Shown here piece by piece: positions 8,383-18,007 of a stretch of 64,000 nucleotides of DNA. Positions within the stretch are counted from its first letter, which is position 1; each line of letters begins with the position of its first letter. The position numbers and the translations under genes are program-made. The stretch is from Imperialibacter sp. EC-SDR9 (GTDB lineage: Bacteria; Bacteroidota; Bacteroidia; Cytophagales; Cyclobacteriaceae). The stretch lies in the NCBI RefSeq assembly GCF_902498805.1, contig NZ_LR701583.1, forward strand, positions 1 to 64,000, written 5' to 3'. The notes beneath the pieces were generated by a model, which made no database searches, was not told the origin of the DNA, and saw nothing but the letters and a program-made list of their open reading frames with translations.

Positions 8383-10887
8383 CTACAAAGAAAACTTATA
8401 GCTGAATTTAATCCCAAAATTATTTACGCCAGGTCGATTAGTGTAAGTAACCCTGTGAATGAAGTCTACCCTAAAAAACCGGAATATATTCTCCACACCG
8501 TACCCCGCCTCTATATAAGGCCACTGGCCAAGAGCAAAAAAAGGCGCTATTTCGTCGCCATTAGCATCATAAGTAGGTGGTATGAGATTGTAGTTATTCT
8601 TCCCTACGCCACCATAAAGCACATTAACTGTGCCGACAAGCCTCCACTTCAACTTTTTGATTGCCGGAATGCTGTTGAGCAGGAACCCATTGAATGAGTG
8701 GTTCCACCTGAAAGCTACATGCTTATCGGTGACGAACTCGAAGTAGTCCATCATGTTATAGGCAAAGTTAAAATAGAAAGGCGTCTGGTTCCCGATGTGC
8801 GCCTTCAGCAAAGGGTAAGGCAAATTGTTGAAGTTATAGCCTCCACTGAGAGTAAGGTACCCCACTCCAAAAATCCCCATCTTTTGTCTTTTTTCAATCG
8901 AAAAGCCGAACTTGTGGTAAGTAAAATCACCCCCGAGGGCGCTAAGGCCAAGTGTATAGCGGAAATTGACAGCCGGCCAGCGAATGGTGCCCATGCTTAC
9001 CCGCTGGTTGTCGTTGATAACAAAAATTTCGTCAGGGGCGTAATGGGTGTCGAGAATTACCTCTGCCACACTCAGGTTATTTCGAACCGTAGGCGTTTCA
9101 GCGTAGGGGTCTTTATAGTATTCAAAGTCAAACAATGGTTTGAAGTATTCCTGACGATACGATACTCTCTGAGAAAGGCCACGGCCCAGCACCGTAAAAA
9201 AAGTAAAGTAGTTCTTTTGCCGGAGAAAGGGGTCTATGAGCGTGCCAAAGCGGGAAAACGTGTAAAAGACGTTAGCATTATCAATATCATCATTCAAGAG
9301 CCAAATCTGATCAATCTCTTTTTGGTGCATGTATTTCACCTCAGTCCACGGGCTACGACTCAAAATCCGCCGCACATGAAACTTGTACTTCCATTCCTCG
9401 TCTTTGAGACCATACGCTACATTGGCACTGAGCTCCCATTTTCTACTGAAGTCAATATTGGTTCTACCACCAAACCCAAGCCTGGTGCCCTCAATGTTGT
9501 TATTACCAAAGAAATAGGAATAGGGGCCTATGTCGAACTTTCCTATTTTGTAATAGCCTGTGTACCCTGTCTGAATTATGTCCGTATAGGTTTTGATCAC
9601 CGGAATCTTCGTCAGTGTGTCAATCATTTCGTACACGTGAACTTCCGTCGCACTAAGGGTGTCGTGCCTGATGTCTGCCCAAAATTCATTGTCGTCTGCC
9701 CGGTCGTTAACATCCTCCACCATCTCAATGGGGTTTTCATAGAACTTATCTGGCTTTGGCTGATTCACCACAATGTCTTTGTTGGACACATAGAACTTGG
9801 CAAGAAACCCAGCTGATCGGGTGGTGAGCTCACTTACGTCAATCATTACCCGGGTTTTGGCAGGCAGCCAGGCACCTTCAGTAGTGGGCACCAGCTCCTG
9901 TTGAATTTTGATCTTCTCAATGAAGTTGACATTCGCCTCTTTTCCGACCGTTACGTCAATTTGTCTGATCGCCCAGGTGTCTTTGTGAATCCACATCGAG
10001 CCACGAAAGGCCAGGTCCTGCTCCCTCTTCGGAAAAAAATCCAGCCGGTAGCAATAATAATCACCAAGCCAAAGGCTATCTACCAGGTCATATTCATAGT
10101 TGATCTTCCAGCCATCCGAAATTGGAGACACGAAGTCTTTGCCAACAATATTGAGCCAGTTTTGATAAAAGTTATACTGCTGAAAAGAGGCACCGATCAC
10201 TTGCGACGTAAGCGTGCCATCGGTTACCCCCACCCCGGTTACTTTCGTATTCAAAACGGTCTCGTGCGCCATTCTGGGACTGTCTTTGTAATAGTATTTG
10301 CTGATGGCCTCTGAAATAAACACGGGCAGCACCGGTTTCCCATCTTCGCCTGCAATTTGCTCAATACTGTCGAGCACAGAAGTCACTTTCTGAATGATCT
10401 TGCGCTGCTTAAACTTGTCTGAAATGTTATCAATATCCATTTCAATTTTGGTGTACGCCTCGTATTCATAGGCAGAAAGCCTCCTCTTATCGTTCACCTT
10501 TTTATGGTCGATTATATTCCTCAATACTTGAAACGCTGGATTTTCGCCTGCTTCAAAAACAAGCTCCTGAAGGTTGACCACATCTTCTTCCAGTTGGATA
10601 TTGATGTTTTGCTCCTGTCCCACCACAATGAATTTTGTTTTTGGAACAAATCCGATGTAGCTGAAGTGAATGGAGTCGAAGTGCTGGGTAGTGCTAAGTT
10701 TGTAATAGCCTTCAAAATCAGTAGTTGCACCAATAGAAGTCCCCTTGAAAACGACATTGGCAAAAGGAATCGGGCTACCGGTAGATGCTTCGGTAACTTT
10801 GCCCCATACTACTGTTGTGCCTTGCGCCTGAACCCAGCTACTGACAGATAGAATAAATAACAGAAAGAGAATTTGTACTCTTTTCAT
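8383..10887 (-). CDS. DUF5686 outer-membrane protein with CarboxypepD_reg-like domain
   Basis: An 834-residue exported protein. A signal peptide (1-21, ending VQAQ) precedes a CarboxypepD_reg-like beta-sandwich (about 25-110; GKVTEASTGSPIPFANVVFKG and ATTDFEGYYKL are typical), then the DUF5686 region, which ends in strand-rich sequence and a terminal aromatic (KFSYKFSL), as in outer-membrane barrels. This architecture is widespread in Bacteroidota and lacks an established function. It begins 67 bp after the SanA-like gene and is translationally close to the following lipoprotein gene. Confidence 0.88.
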   Translation of the reverse strand: MKRVQILFLLFILSVSSWVQAQGTTVVWGKVTEASTGSPIPFANVVFKGTSIGATTDFEGYYKLSTTQHFDSIHFSYIGFVPKTKFIVVGQEQNINIQLEEDVVNLQELVFEAGENPAFQVLRNIIDHKKVNDKRRLSAYEYEAYTKIEMDIDNISDKFKQRKIIQKVTSVLDSIEQIAGEDGKPVLPVFISEAISKYYYKDSPRMAHETVLNTKVTGVGVTDGTLTSQVIGASFQQYNFYQNWLNIVGKDFVSPISDGWKINYEYDLVDSLWLGDYYCYRLDFFPKREQDLAFRGSMWIHKDTWAIRQIDVTVGKEANVNFIEKIKIQQELVPTTEGAWLPAKTRVMIDVSELTTRSAGFLAKFYVSNKDIVVNQPKPDKFYENPIEMVEDVNDRADDNEFWADIRHDTLSATEVHVYEMIDTLTKIPVIKTYTDIIQTGYTGYYKIGKFDIGPYSYFFGNNNIEGTRLGFGGRTNIDFSRKWELSANVAYGLKDEEWKYKFHVRRILSRSPWTEVKYMHQKEIDQIWLLNDDIDNANVFYTFSRFGTLIDPFLRQKNYFTFFTVLGRGLSQRVSYRQEYFKPLFDFEYYKDPYAETPTVRNNLSVAEVILDTHYAPDEIFVINDNQRVSMGTIRWPAVNFRYTLGLSALGGDFTYHKFGFSIEKRQKMGIFGVGYLTLSGGYNFNNLPYPLLKAHIGNQTPFYFNFAYNMMDYFEFVTDKHVAFRWNHSFNGFLLNSIPAIKKLKWRLVGTVNVLYGGVGKNNYNLIPPTYDANGDEIAPFFALGQWPYIEAGYGVENIFRFFRVDFIHRVTYTNRPGVNNFGIKFSYKFSL

Positions 10888-10954
10888 AGGTTTGGTAAAC
10901 CAATAACATCCTTAAGGACACTTTTCTCGCTAAATCGTTCAAAAAATGTGAGAA

Positions 10955-11599
10955 TTATTTTCTGATCTCTATAATTTCCTTCTCACCGAGGAATTTGGGG
11001 GGTTGCTTGAGAACGTAAAGGTCTAAAATCGCTTTCGGTCTGGCAAGCCATTCTCTGCTCACCACAGACTTCATCCCTGATTTTGCCGCATCATCAGACG
11101 CAAAGGTAACTGCTTTTATCCCATAAAACTTACTGATAAAGAGCGCCCGGTAGGCATGAAATTGCTGGGTGATAATAACAATCTCGTTTTGCCCAAATAC
11201 TTCCTTTGAACGCACTATGGAGTCAAGGGTTCGAAAGCCGGCATAGTCCATTGTCATGTCTTGTGCGGGCACACCCAACTGTACAAGGGCATTGAACATG
11301 TCCTGGGGCTCATTGTAGTACTTTGTGTTGTTATCGCCGCTGAGTATCAGGTGCTTTACTTTGCCGGCCTTATATAGTTTAGCAGCGGCCTCCATTCGAG
11401 TAGTGAAGAATGAGTTTGCCCCCCCATCCACGCTTCTTTTCGATGTTCCGAGGACTACGCCGACATCAACAGCCGGAATTTCTTCGACGTTGAAATGGAT
11501 ATCATCTGTTGTTTTCCACATGATCCATACATTGCTGGAGATGACAAAGGCAAACACCAATCCACCAAGCATAAAAAGCATCTTTAATATAAACCGCAT
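10955..11599 (-). CDS. SanA/YdcF-like DUF218 membrane protein
   Basis: A 214-residue protein with one N-terminal membrane segment (about 5-28) and a DUF218 domain facing the periplasm. Visible marks are DVGVVLGTS, LILSGDN, a DMFNALVQLGVPAQDM segment and IVIITQQFHAYRALFI. E. coli SanA, the nearest named relative, affects envelope permeability (vancomycin exclusion at high temperature); the biochemical activity is not settled. It follows the SpoU methyltransferase gene by 15 bp on the same strand. A transfer of the SanA phenotype to this protein is inference. Confidence 0.82.
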   Translation of the reverse strand: MRFILKMLFMLGGLVFAFVISSNVWIMWKTTDDIHFNVEEIPAVDVGVVLGTSKRSVDGGANSFFTTRMEAAAKLYKAGKVKHLILSGDNNTKYYNEPQDMFNALVQLGVPAQDMTMDYAGFRTLDSIVRSKEVFGQNEIVIITQQFHAYRALFISKFYGIKAVTFASDDAAKSGMKSVVSREWLARPKAILDLYVLKQPPKFLGEKEIIEIRK

Positions 11600-11614
11600 C
11601 CGTCAGCGCTAATA

Positions 11615-12295
11615 CTAAATGCTTGAAAGAAATCTCACTTCGTGAATATCAGATCTCCTTACAATCTTGCGATACCACTCCAGGGTCAACTGCTTCTTTT
11701 CTTCTTCACTCATACACCAATCAATTTCCGAGTCTCTTAACTTCCTTAACAAAACATGCAAACACAAAGCAACACTTACTGACACGTTGTAGCTCTCTGT
11801 AAAACCTTGCATCGGCAGGCATACCCTTTTGTCAGCCATTTCAAGTACATCCTTCGACGCTCCGTCGAATTCTGTGCCAAAAACCAGGGCTACTTTTGAA
11901 TCTAGATCAACGACGTTCAAGTCGGCGGCAGACTGATCAGGACTGGTTACCCAAATTTGATAGCCGGCATCCTTCAACAACTGCAAACAACGAGAACTAT
12001 TCGTTGACTCGTGCTCATTGTGCTTAGTAACAGTCAGCCATTTACTACCACCTTTGGCCACATAAGCACTTAATTTATTCCTAAACTGGTTTTCGATGAT
12101 ATGAACATCCTGAACTCCCATGGCCTCGCATGACCTTACAACGGCGCTTACGTTCAGAGAGTTTTCAAAATCTTCCATTACCACCGCAATGTGACGAGTT
12201 CTTTTCTCAAGCACCTGTTGCACCTTCGCAGCCCTTTCGGGGGTTACGAAACTTCCCAGGTAATTAATTAGCTTATCTCTGGTGGCATCATCCAT
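11615..12295 (-). CDS. SpoU/TrmH-family RNA 2'-O-methyltransferase
   Basis: A 226-residue SPOUT-class methyltransferase. The three family motifs are visible: NVSAVVRSCEAMGVQDVHII, VALVFGTEFDGAS and the knot motif LPMQGFTESYNVSVSVALCL. The N-terminal helix and C-terminal helix resemble TrmH, which methylates the ribose of G18 in tRNA, making that the likeliest substrate; other SpoU enzymes act on rRNA, so I leave the symbol blank. It follows parC by 14 bp and precedes the SanA-like gene by 15 bp. Confidence 0.85.
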   Translation of the reverse strand: MDDATRDKLINYLGSFVTPERAAKVQQVLEKRTRHIAVVMEDFENSLNVSAVVRSCEAMGVQDVHIIENQFRNKLSAYVAKGGSKWLTVTKHNEHESTNSSRCLQLLKDAGYQIWVTSPDQSAADLNVVDLDSKVALVFGTEFDGASKDVLEMADKRVCLPMQGFTESYNVSVSVALCLHVLLRKLRDSEIDWCMSEEEKKQLTLEWYRKIVRRSDIHEVRFLSSI

Positions 12296-12309
12296 CTATT
12301 ATCTGCAAA

Positions 12310-15045
12310 TCAGAAAAGACCAAGTTGGTCTTCTCCATTGCTTTTTGGTTTCTTAATATCCAAATCTATGCTGCTTCCCACATCAAAATTCTCATCTGTT
12401 TCTTTGCTGAACTCTTCTTTTAGCTTCTTTACCGTCTCTGCTATTTCCTGCTTGTCGTCGGTTGCTTTCGAAGCAGTATCATCTCCAGACTCTGTGGAGT
12501 CCGGCCCTGAGTCATCGTCGTTGCTATCCTTCCCCTCAACCTCCGGGTCTTCATTGGCCAGCCACTCCAGTTTTTTGATGTCGGGGAAATTCAATTTGTT
12601 GCCGACTGCCTTCCACCCTTTGATATCAATGAAGTCTTCAAAAACAATAGTTTCCTTTTCTGTCTCCTTGCTGCCCTTCTTTTTATAGCTGACTTCAAAA
12701 GATGGCGACGCATGCGAGCTCACCAGAAGCAGCTTAGATCCCTTTTCCTCAGAAATGAACACAAATTTCTTTTCGACCGTACTAGTCTCAATCTGGAATC
12801 GCTTACCAAAATGCACCTTTGTCTTCCCATCTAAGTACACTGCGCTGAAAACAGCTTTCGGATTGAATTTCTGAAGAGCGAGGATTTGATGATAGTCAAA
12901 TCTATTAGTCAGCTCAAACGAAGTGAGTTCGTAGCTGCCATCCAGGTAGAAGACGATGATTTTATCGTCCGCCAGGAAGTTACCAAGATGCTCTCCCCTA
13001 TCATCAGTATTGAGTCGTCCGATAGTGGCGTCATACCATATATCGAGCCCGCCCAGCGTTGACCTGCCTGCTTCCTTCAACACAATCTTCCTCACAGGGT
13101 ATTTGGTCAAAATATTACCCTGAGAGCCACGACCCTTGATCTCTATTTCCGAAAAATCAAAATCAAAAACCTTTTTCTTGGCCTTCGACCCAGAGGTCAG
13201 GCTGATATTAATGATTTCCGCCTCTCCATTTGGGTTGGCCGAGAAATACAATACCCTTGAGCCTTTTTCGCCTTTGCTGACATCATATTCTTTGTCACGG
13301 GTAACGCCCAGCACCTGAAAGCGTTTGATCATGGATCGGCCCGACTTGCCATCTACATACACGGCATTGTACACCATGCGTTCGTCGTTTTTCTTGAACA
13401 CACCTGCATAGAGGATGTCCTTGCCAACAAACACTTTGTCCTGAATTTTGACGACAGAAAACTTCCCATCCCGTCTGAAGGCGATGATGTCGTCCAGATC
13501 GGAGCAGTCGCAGATGTACTCATCTTTCTTCAATCCATAGCCTATAAATCCATCAGATCTGTTGACATACAGTTTCTGGTTGTTGGCCGCTACCACAGTG
13601 GCGGTAATTGTATCAAACTGAGCAATTTCAGTGAGCCTCTCTCTGCCTTTGCCGTATTTATCAAGAAGACTTTGATAGTACTTGATAGCATAATCGACAA
13701 GGTTCTCCAGGTTGTAATTGACCTCTTCCAGCTCTTCCTGAAGTTTCTTCATCAGCTCGTCAGCCTTGAAGGAGTCAAATTTGGAGATTCTCTTGATCTT
13801 GATCTCAGTCAATTTCAGAATGTCGTCCTGTACAATCTCCCTGTAAAACTGGTTCTTGAAAGGGTCTAGTCCTTTATCAATGGTTTCTAAAACAGCTTCC
13901 CAGGTTTCACATTCCTCAATGTCCCGGTAGATTCTGTTTTCGATAAAAATCTTTTCCAGTGAAGAGAAGAGCATCTTTTCCATCAATTCTGCCTTCCTAA
14001 TCTCCAACTCCCGCTTGAGCAGGTTGACCGTCTGGTTGGTACAAACCTTTAGAATGTCATTGACAGACATGAATACAGGCTTGTCCTCAACGATCACACA
14101 GGCGTTGGGAGAAATTGATACTTCACAATCTGTGAAGGCATATAAAGCGTCGATGGTGATATCGGGCGACACACCCGGTGCCAGGTGCACTTCAATTTCA
14201 ACGTCCTTGGCCGTGTTGTCGACCACCTTTTTGACCTTGATCTTTCCCTTATCGTTGGCTTTTACTATAGAGTCCATCAGGTTGGTGGTGGTAGTGCCAA
14301 ACGGGATGTCTTTGATGACAAGCGTCTTTTTATCGAGCTCTTCTATTTTGGCCCGCACACGAACTTTGCCGCCTCTCTTGCCTTCATTGTAGTCGGAAAA
14401 GTCGGCCAGGCCACCCGTAGGAAAGTCGGGTAAAATATTAGTCTTCTTGCCCTTAAGCACCGCAATGGAGGCTTCTATCAGTTCCCGGAAGTTGTGTGGC
14501 AGCAGTTTGGTGGAGAGGCCAACAGCAATACCTTCCACTCCCTGCGCCAGAAGTAGTGGAAATTTAACCGGAAGAGTGACGGGCTCACGTTTACGTCCGT
14601 CGTAGGAAAGCTGCCAGTTGGTGGTTTGCGGGTTGAAAACCACTTCGAGAGCAAACTTCGATAGTCGGGCTTCGATGTAACGGGGTGCTGCTGCCCTGTC
14701 TCCTGTGCGGATATCTCCCCAGTTGCCCTGGGTTTCAATCAGCAGGTCTTTCTGGCCAATATTGACGATGGCATCGCCAATTGAAGCGTCGCCGTGCGGA
14801 TGGTACTGCATGGTGCTGCCGATGATGTTCGCCACTTTGTTGAAGCGACCATCGTCCATTTCCTTCATGGCATGCAGGATACGCCGCTGTACCGGCTTAA
14901 ATCCGTCTTCAATTGCAGGCACGGCCCTTTCCAAAATTACATAAGATGCATAATCGAGGAACCAGCTTTCGTACATGCCCGAAACGGCTACCACATCATG
15001 AATCTGATCTTCTCCTTCGTGACTGTTAAGGTTCTCTTCTTCCAT
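12310..15045 (-). CDS. parC: DNA topoisomerase IV subunit A
   Basis: A 911-residue type IIA topoisomerase breakage-reunion subunit, partner of the ParE at 16100-17977; together they decatenate chromosomes. The catalytic tyrosine is Y123 in RAAAPRYIEARLSK, after the QGNWG loop. A C-terminal beta-propeller-like region follows (about 480-800), then a long acidic, low-complexity tail rich in D, E, S and K (about 825-900). The last five residues are QLGLF, which resembles a DNA-clamp-binding peptide (see findings). The gene starts 3 bp after the small membrane protein gene, so topoisomerase subunits are separated by satD and that gene. GyrA is the alternative, but the operon with parE supports ParC. 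Confidence 0.93.
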   Translation of the reverse strand: MEEENLNSHEGEDQIHDVVAVSGMYESWFLDYASYVILERAVPAIEDGFKPVQRRILHAMKEMDDGRFNKVANIIGSTMQYHPHGDASIGDAIVNIGQKDLLIETQGNWGDIRTGDRAAAPRYIEARLSKFALEVVFNPQTTNWQLSYDGRKREPVTLPVKFPLLLAQGVEGIAVGLSTKLLPHNFRELIEASIAVLKGKKTNILPDFPTGGLADFSDYNEGKRGGKVRVRAKIEELDKKTLVIKDIPFGTTTTNLMDSIVKANDKGKIKVKKVVDNTAKDVEIEVHLAPGVSPDITIDALYAFTDCEVSISPNACVIVEDKPVFMSVNDILKVCTNQTVNLLKRELEIRKAELMEKMLFSSLEKIFIENRIYRDIEECETWEAVLETIDKGLDPFKNQFYREIVQDDILKLTEIKIKRISKFDSFKADELMKKLQEELEEVNYNLENLVDYAIKYYQSLLDKYGKGRERLTEIAQFDTITATVVAANNQKLYVNRSDGFIGYGLKKDEYICDCSDLDDIIAFRRDGKFSVVKIQDKVFVGKDILYAGVFKKNDERMVYNAVYVDGKSGRSMIKRFQVLGVTRDKEYDVSKGEKGSRVLYFSANPNGEAEIINISLTSGSKAKKKVFDFDFSEIEIKGRGSQGNILTKYPVRKIVLKEAGRSTLGGLDIWYDATIGRLNTDDRGEHLGNFLADDKIIVFYLDGSYELTSFELTNRFDYHQILALQKFNPKAVFSAVYLDGKTKVHFGKRFQIETSTVEKKFVFISEEKGSKLLLVSSHASPSFEVSYKKKGSKETEKETIVFEDFIDIKGWKAVGNKLNFPDIKKLEWLANEDPEVEGKDSNDDDSGPDSTESGDDTASKATDDKQEIAETVKKLKEEFSKETDENFDVGSSIDLDIKKPKSNGEDQLGLF

Positions 15046-15048
15046 ACT

Positions 15049-15381
15049 TTACTTCAAAACTTCTCTCCAGATAATAAAATAGGCAATGGCCAGGCTGATC
15101 GACAGCAGGTTGCCCACTAAAAAGTAATCGTTTGATATTTTGTTTTCATCCTTAATTCTTGTCGCAATTTTTAGCGCTCCCAGTAATGTCAGCACATGAG
15201 GCAAATCGTGCGCTAATGCAAAAAAAAGGAATAGACGCTCCACCATGCCTTTGAAAACGGATCGTTTGCTTATGCCCGCTCCATCCTTGCCTGTGAATAT
15301 TTTTGACAAGAGCCAAAACAACAACACCGACAATACTTCGCCGCCAACTAAAACCAGTATGATGTATACCCAATGGTTCAT
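15049..15381 (-). CDS. Small membrane protein of unknown function, coupled to satD
   Basis: A 110-residue protein with three likely membrane segments (about 4-25, 50-70 and 86-106) and a basic loop between the first two. No family is recognised. Its ATG overlaps the satD stop in an ATGA arrangement and its stop lies 3 bp before parC, so it is embedded in the topoisomerase IV operon and probably made together with SatD. A membrane partner of SatD is a reasonable guess but not shown. Confidence 0.7.
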   Translation of the reverse strand: MNHWVYIILVLVGGEVLSVLLFWLLSKIFTGKDGAGISKRSVFKGMVERLFLFFALAHDLPHVLTLLGALKIATRIKDENKISNDYFLVGNLLSISLAIAYFIIWREVLK

Positions 15382-16007
15382 TCAAATGCGTTTGCTGTTG
15401 ATCTTATCAACTCTTTAGCTATGTTAAATTCATCCAGTTTAAGGGAAATACGTTTTCTCCAAACTGTGGATGGGTCTTTCGAAAGCTGCTCTCCTACCCA
15501 CTTGTAATCGTCCCGCTCAAAGAAGCGCTCCAGGTACTCACGGTCATTTTTTGACCAGTCACTGTAGAAAGAGTCGTATAATCGGAACAATCCATTCAAC
15601 ATATCGTCGGTTTTACTATCCGTTGTTACCATGCGATAGTGCAACTTCTTTTGCTTCATCTCTTCCAGGCCTTTTCTGGCCCTGGTAAGCCCCTCACCCA
15701 GCATTTCATGAGCGTTTTCCTTATTGACCGGTGTATCAATGGGGCCATACTGCATGCTGTATCGGATCCTGAACTCCGGGTTTGTGCCAATGAGCGACTG
15801 GTCTATGTGAAAGATGATATCTACCACTGACCTTAGATCGTGCACTACTCCCTGAAACTCATCACCTAACGTGATAGTGAGTGGAGACAATATCTGCTTC
15901 GAAAAGTTGCCGTTTGCCGATTGGATGACCGATTTAAAACTGGTCATTAAAGTCGCTCCTTTCTTTTCTGAGCTCCCAACAATGTCCCCCATTAAAACAA
16001 AGTACAT
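15378..16007 (-). CDS. satD: SatD-family protein: cyclase-like core with C-terminal HTH
   Basis: A 209-residue SatD-family protein (named after a gene in the Streptococcus mutans acid-tolerance region). Sequence marks resemble class III nucleotide cyclases: GDIVGSS at 7-13, TLGDEF at 46-51, RYSMQYGPID at 82-91 and LGEGLTRARKGLE at 103-115, matching the DIxGST, GD, hxGxv and GxxvNxAxRL positions. The C-terminus (about 165-195, YKWVGEQLSKDPSTVWRKRI) looks like a helix-turn-helix. I chose ATG 16007 because it places the conserved MYFVLMGDIVG at the start. Biochemical function is unknown; the cyclase relationship and autoregulation are inference. It lies 92 bp after parE and overlaps the next gene. 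Confidence 0.8.
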   Translation of the reverse strand: MYFVLMGDIVGSSEKKGATLMTSFKSVIQSANGNFSKQILSPLTITLGDEFQGVVHDLRSVVDIIFHIDQSLIGTNPEFRIRYSMQYGPIDTPVNKENAHEMLGEGLTRARKGLEEMKQKKLHYRMVTTDSKTDDMLNGLFRLYDSFYSDWSKNDREYLERFFERDDYKWVGEQLSKDPSTVWRKRISLKLDEFNIAKELIRSTANAFE

Positions 16008-16009
16008 AA

Positions 16010-16100
16010 TTGCAATTTTTATTTTATTGTAAAATAATTGCAATTATATATATTTTGTACTAAAATTACAATTTTTAATAAATTGTAATAAAATTACAAT
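16010..16100. promoter_or_regulatory. AT-rich repeated palindromes upstream of satD
   Basis: The 92-bp gap between the parE stop and the satD start is nearly all A and T and carries repeated dyads: a perfect 14-bp palindrome ATAATTGCAATTAT at 16034-16047; ATTACAAT at 16065-16072; and ATTGTAAT (16082-16089) with ATTACAAT (16093-16100), an eight-bp inverted repeat with a three-base spacer. TTGCAAT recurs at 16010-16016. The repetition of one half-site suggests operator sites for a dimeric DNA-binding protein, possibly SatD itself through its C-terminal HTH. Confidence 0.6.
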
Positions 16101-17977
16101 CAATCTTCAATCACCACTTCTTCCACTAAATCCTTCTCTATCTTCAGGTTGTCAATAATGAAGACCTGCCTGTCTGGTGTATTCTTGCCCATAAAGAACT
16201 CCAGAAGTTGAGGGATTTTTGTTTCCTTCTTCAAAATGATAGGCTCCAGTCGCATATCTTCCCCGATAAACTTCCCAAACTCCTCCGGTGATATTTCTCC
16301 CAGTCCTTTGAATCGGGTTATTTCCGGCTTAGACCCAAGCTTGTTGATGGCCTGCTGCCTTTCTTCGTCGCTATAGCAATAGATAGTTTCCTTCTTATTC
16401 CTAACCCTGAAAAGTGGTGTTTCCAAAATGTATACATGGCCATTTCGAACCAGGTCAGGAAAAAACTGCAGAAAGAAAGTCAGCATCAGTAGTCTGATGT
16501 GCATCCCATCCACGTCAGCGTCAGTAGAAATAATGATTTTGCGGTAGCGAAGCCCTTCCAGCCCATCCTCAATATTGAGTGCATGTTGAAGAAGGTTAAA
16601 CTCCTCGTTTTCATACACAATTTTTTTCGTCAGGCTGTAGCAGTTCAATGGCTTACCACGCAAACTGAACACAGCCTGCGTTTGAACGTCCCGTGACTTG
16701 GTAATGGAACCAGAAGCGGAATCACCCTCGGTAATGAAGATCATGGAATCATCCCGACGCTCATTCTTCAGGTCGTCGAAGTGTATGCGGCAATCTCTCA
16801 GCTTCTTGTTGTGCAGGTTGGCCTTCTTGGCCCTGTCATTCGCTAACTTCTTAATACCTGCAATTTCTTTGCGTTCCCTCTCCGACTGAATAATTCGCTT
16901 TTGCAATGCATCGGCCACCGTGGGATGACTATGAAGAAAGTCGTCGAGATACTTTTTAACAAAGTCGTTGATGAAAGTACGCATGGTTGGACCTTCCGGC
17001 CCAACGCTTTGAGAGCCTAGCTTCGTTTTGGTCTGCGATTCGAAAACTGGCTCCTGCACACGCACCGCTATGGCCCCCACAATACTTGTACGCACGTCAG
17101 AAGCGTCAAAGTCTTTTTTGTAAAACTCCCTCACCGTTTTTACCAGAGCCTCCCGGAAAGCTGCCAGGTGGGTACCTCCCTGGGTAGTATACTGACCATT
17201 AACGAAGCTGTAATACTCCTCGCCGTATTGGTTATTGTGTGTAATAGCTATCTCAATGTCTTCTCCTTTCAGGTGAATAATTGGGTAGCGCAACTCTTCT
17301 TCGTTGGTCTTTCGATTCAGTAGGTCGAGAAGGCCGTTTTCTGAATAATACTTGACTCCGTTGAAATTGATCGTCAACCCGGCATTAAGGAAAGCATAGT
17401 TCCAAAGTAGGTTGTCGAGATACTGAGGAATGAAATGGAAGTTTTTGAAGATGGAGCCGTCAGGCTCAAAAACAGTCAGTGTACCGTTTCTTTCAGAAGT
17501 AGTTGTTTCCTGCGCATCGGTGGTCAGCTCTCCCTGGTGGAACTCGGCCAATTTAGTGCGACCTTCTCTGAATGACTGCACCTTGAAGTAGTCCGAAAGG
17601 GCGTTCACAGCTTTGGTACCAACTCCGTTCAAGCCTACCGATTTTTGAAAGGCGTTAGAATCGTATTTTCCACCTGTATTGATCTTTGAAACACAGTCGA
17701 TAACCTTGCCAAGCGGAATGCCACGACCAAAGTCACGCACCTCCACCCTATGGTCGGTCACCTTCACGTTGATCACCTTTCCATTGCCCATCATGTGCTC
17801 ATCGATACTGTTGTCGATGATCTCTTTTACCATCACATAAATACCGTCATCCATCGCAGCACCGTCGCCGAGCTTGCCGATATACATACCGGGCCTGAGC
17901 CTGATATGCTCTTTCCAGTCAAGTGAACGAATATTGTCTTCGGTGTAATTTGATACTGCAGCTTGTTCGTTTGCCAT
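16100..17977 (-). CDS. parE: DNA topoisomerase IV subunit B
   Basis: A 625-residue GHKL-ATPase subunit of the type IIA topoisomerase, working with ParC. ATP-site marks are [24 protein letters not shown] and [15 protein letters not shown]; the TOPRIM domain shows EGDSASGS and [14 protein letters not shown]. The length is typical of ParE, shorter than a GyrB with its insert. It starts the minus-strand operon that continues with satD, a membrane protein and parC. The annotation as GyrB is the alternative; linkage to parC argues against it. Confidence 0.94.
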   Translation of the reverse strand: MANEQAAVSNYTEDNIRSLDWKEHIRLRPGMYIGKLGDGAAMDDGIYVMVKEIIDNSIDEHMMGNGKVINVKVTDHRVEVRDFGRGIPLGKVIDCVSKINTGGKYDSNAFQKSVGLNGVGTKAVNALSDYFKVQSFREGRTKLAEFHQGELTTDAQETTTSERNGTLTVFEPDGSIFKNFHFIPQYLDNLLWNYAFLNAGLTINFNGVKYYSENGLLDLLNRKTNEEELRYPIIHLKGEDIEIAITHNNQYGEEYYSFVNGQYTTQGGTHLAAFREALVKTVREFYKKDFDASDVRTSIVGAIAVRVQEPVFESQTKTKLGSQSVGPEGPTMRTFINDFVKKYLDDFLHSHPTVADALQKRIIQSERERKEIAGIKKLANDRAKKANLHNKKLRDCRIHFDDLKNERRDDSMIFITEGDSASGSITKSRDVQTQAVFSLRGKPLNCYSLTKKIVYENEEFNLLQHALNIEDGLEGLRYRKIIISTDADVDGMHIRLLMLTFFLQFFPDLVRNGHVYILETPLFRVRNKKETIYCYSDEERQQAINKLGSKPEITRFKGLGEISPEEFGKFIGEDMRLEPIILKKETKIPQLLEFFMGKNTPDRQVFIIDNLKIEKDLVEEVVIED

Positions 17978-18007
17978 AAGTCCTTCAATCGCAGAAAGTT
18001 TCCATCA

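Noticed and set aside
8698-9816. Long open frame on the plus strand inside the DUF5686 gene
   Set aside because: It is antisense to a gene with clear family hallmarks, has no recognisable domain, and looks like a shadow of the coding strand.
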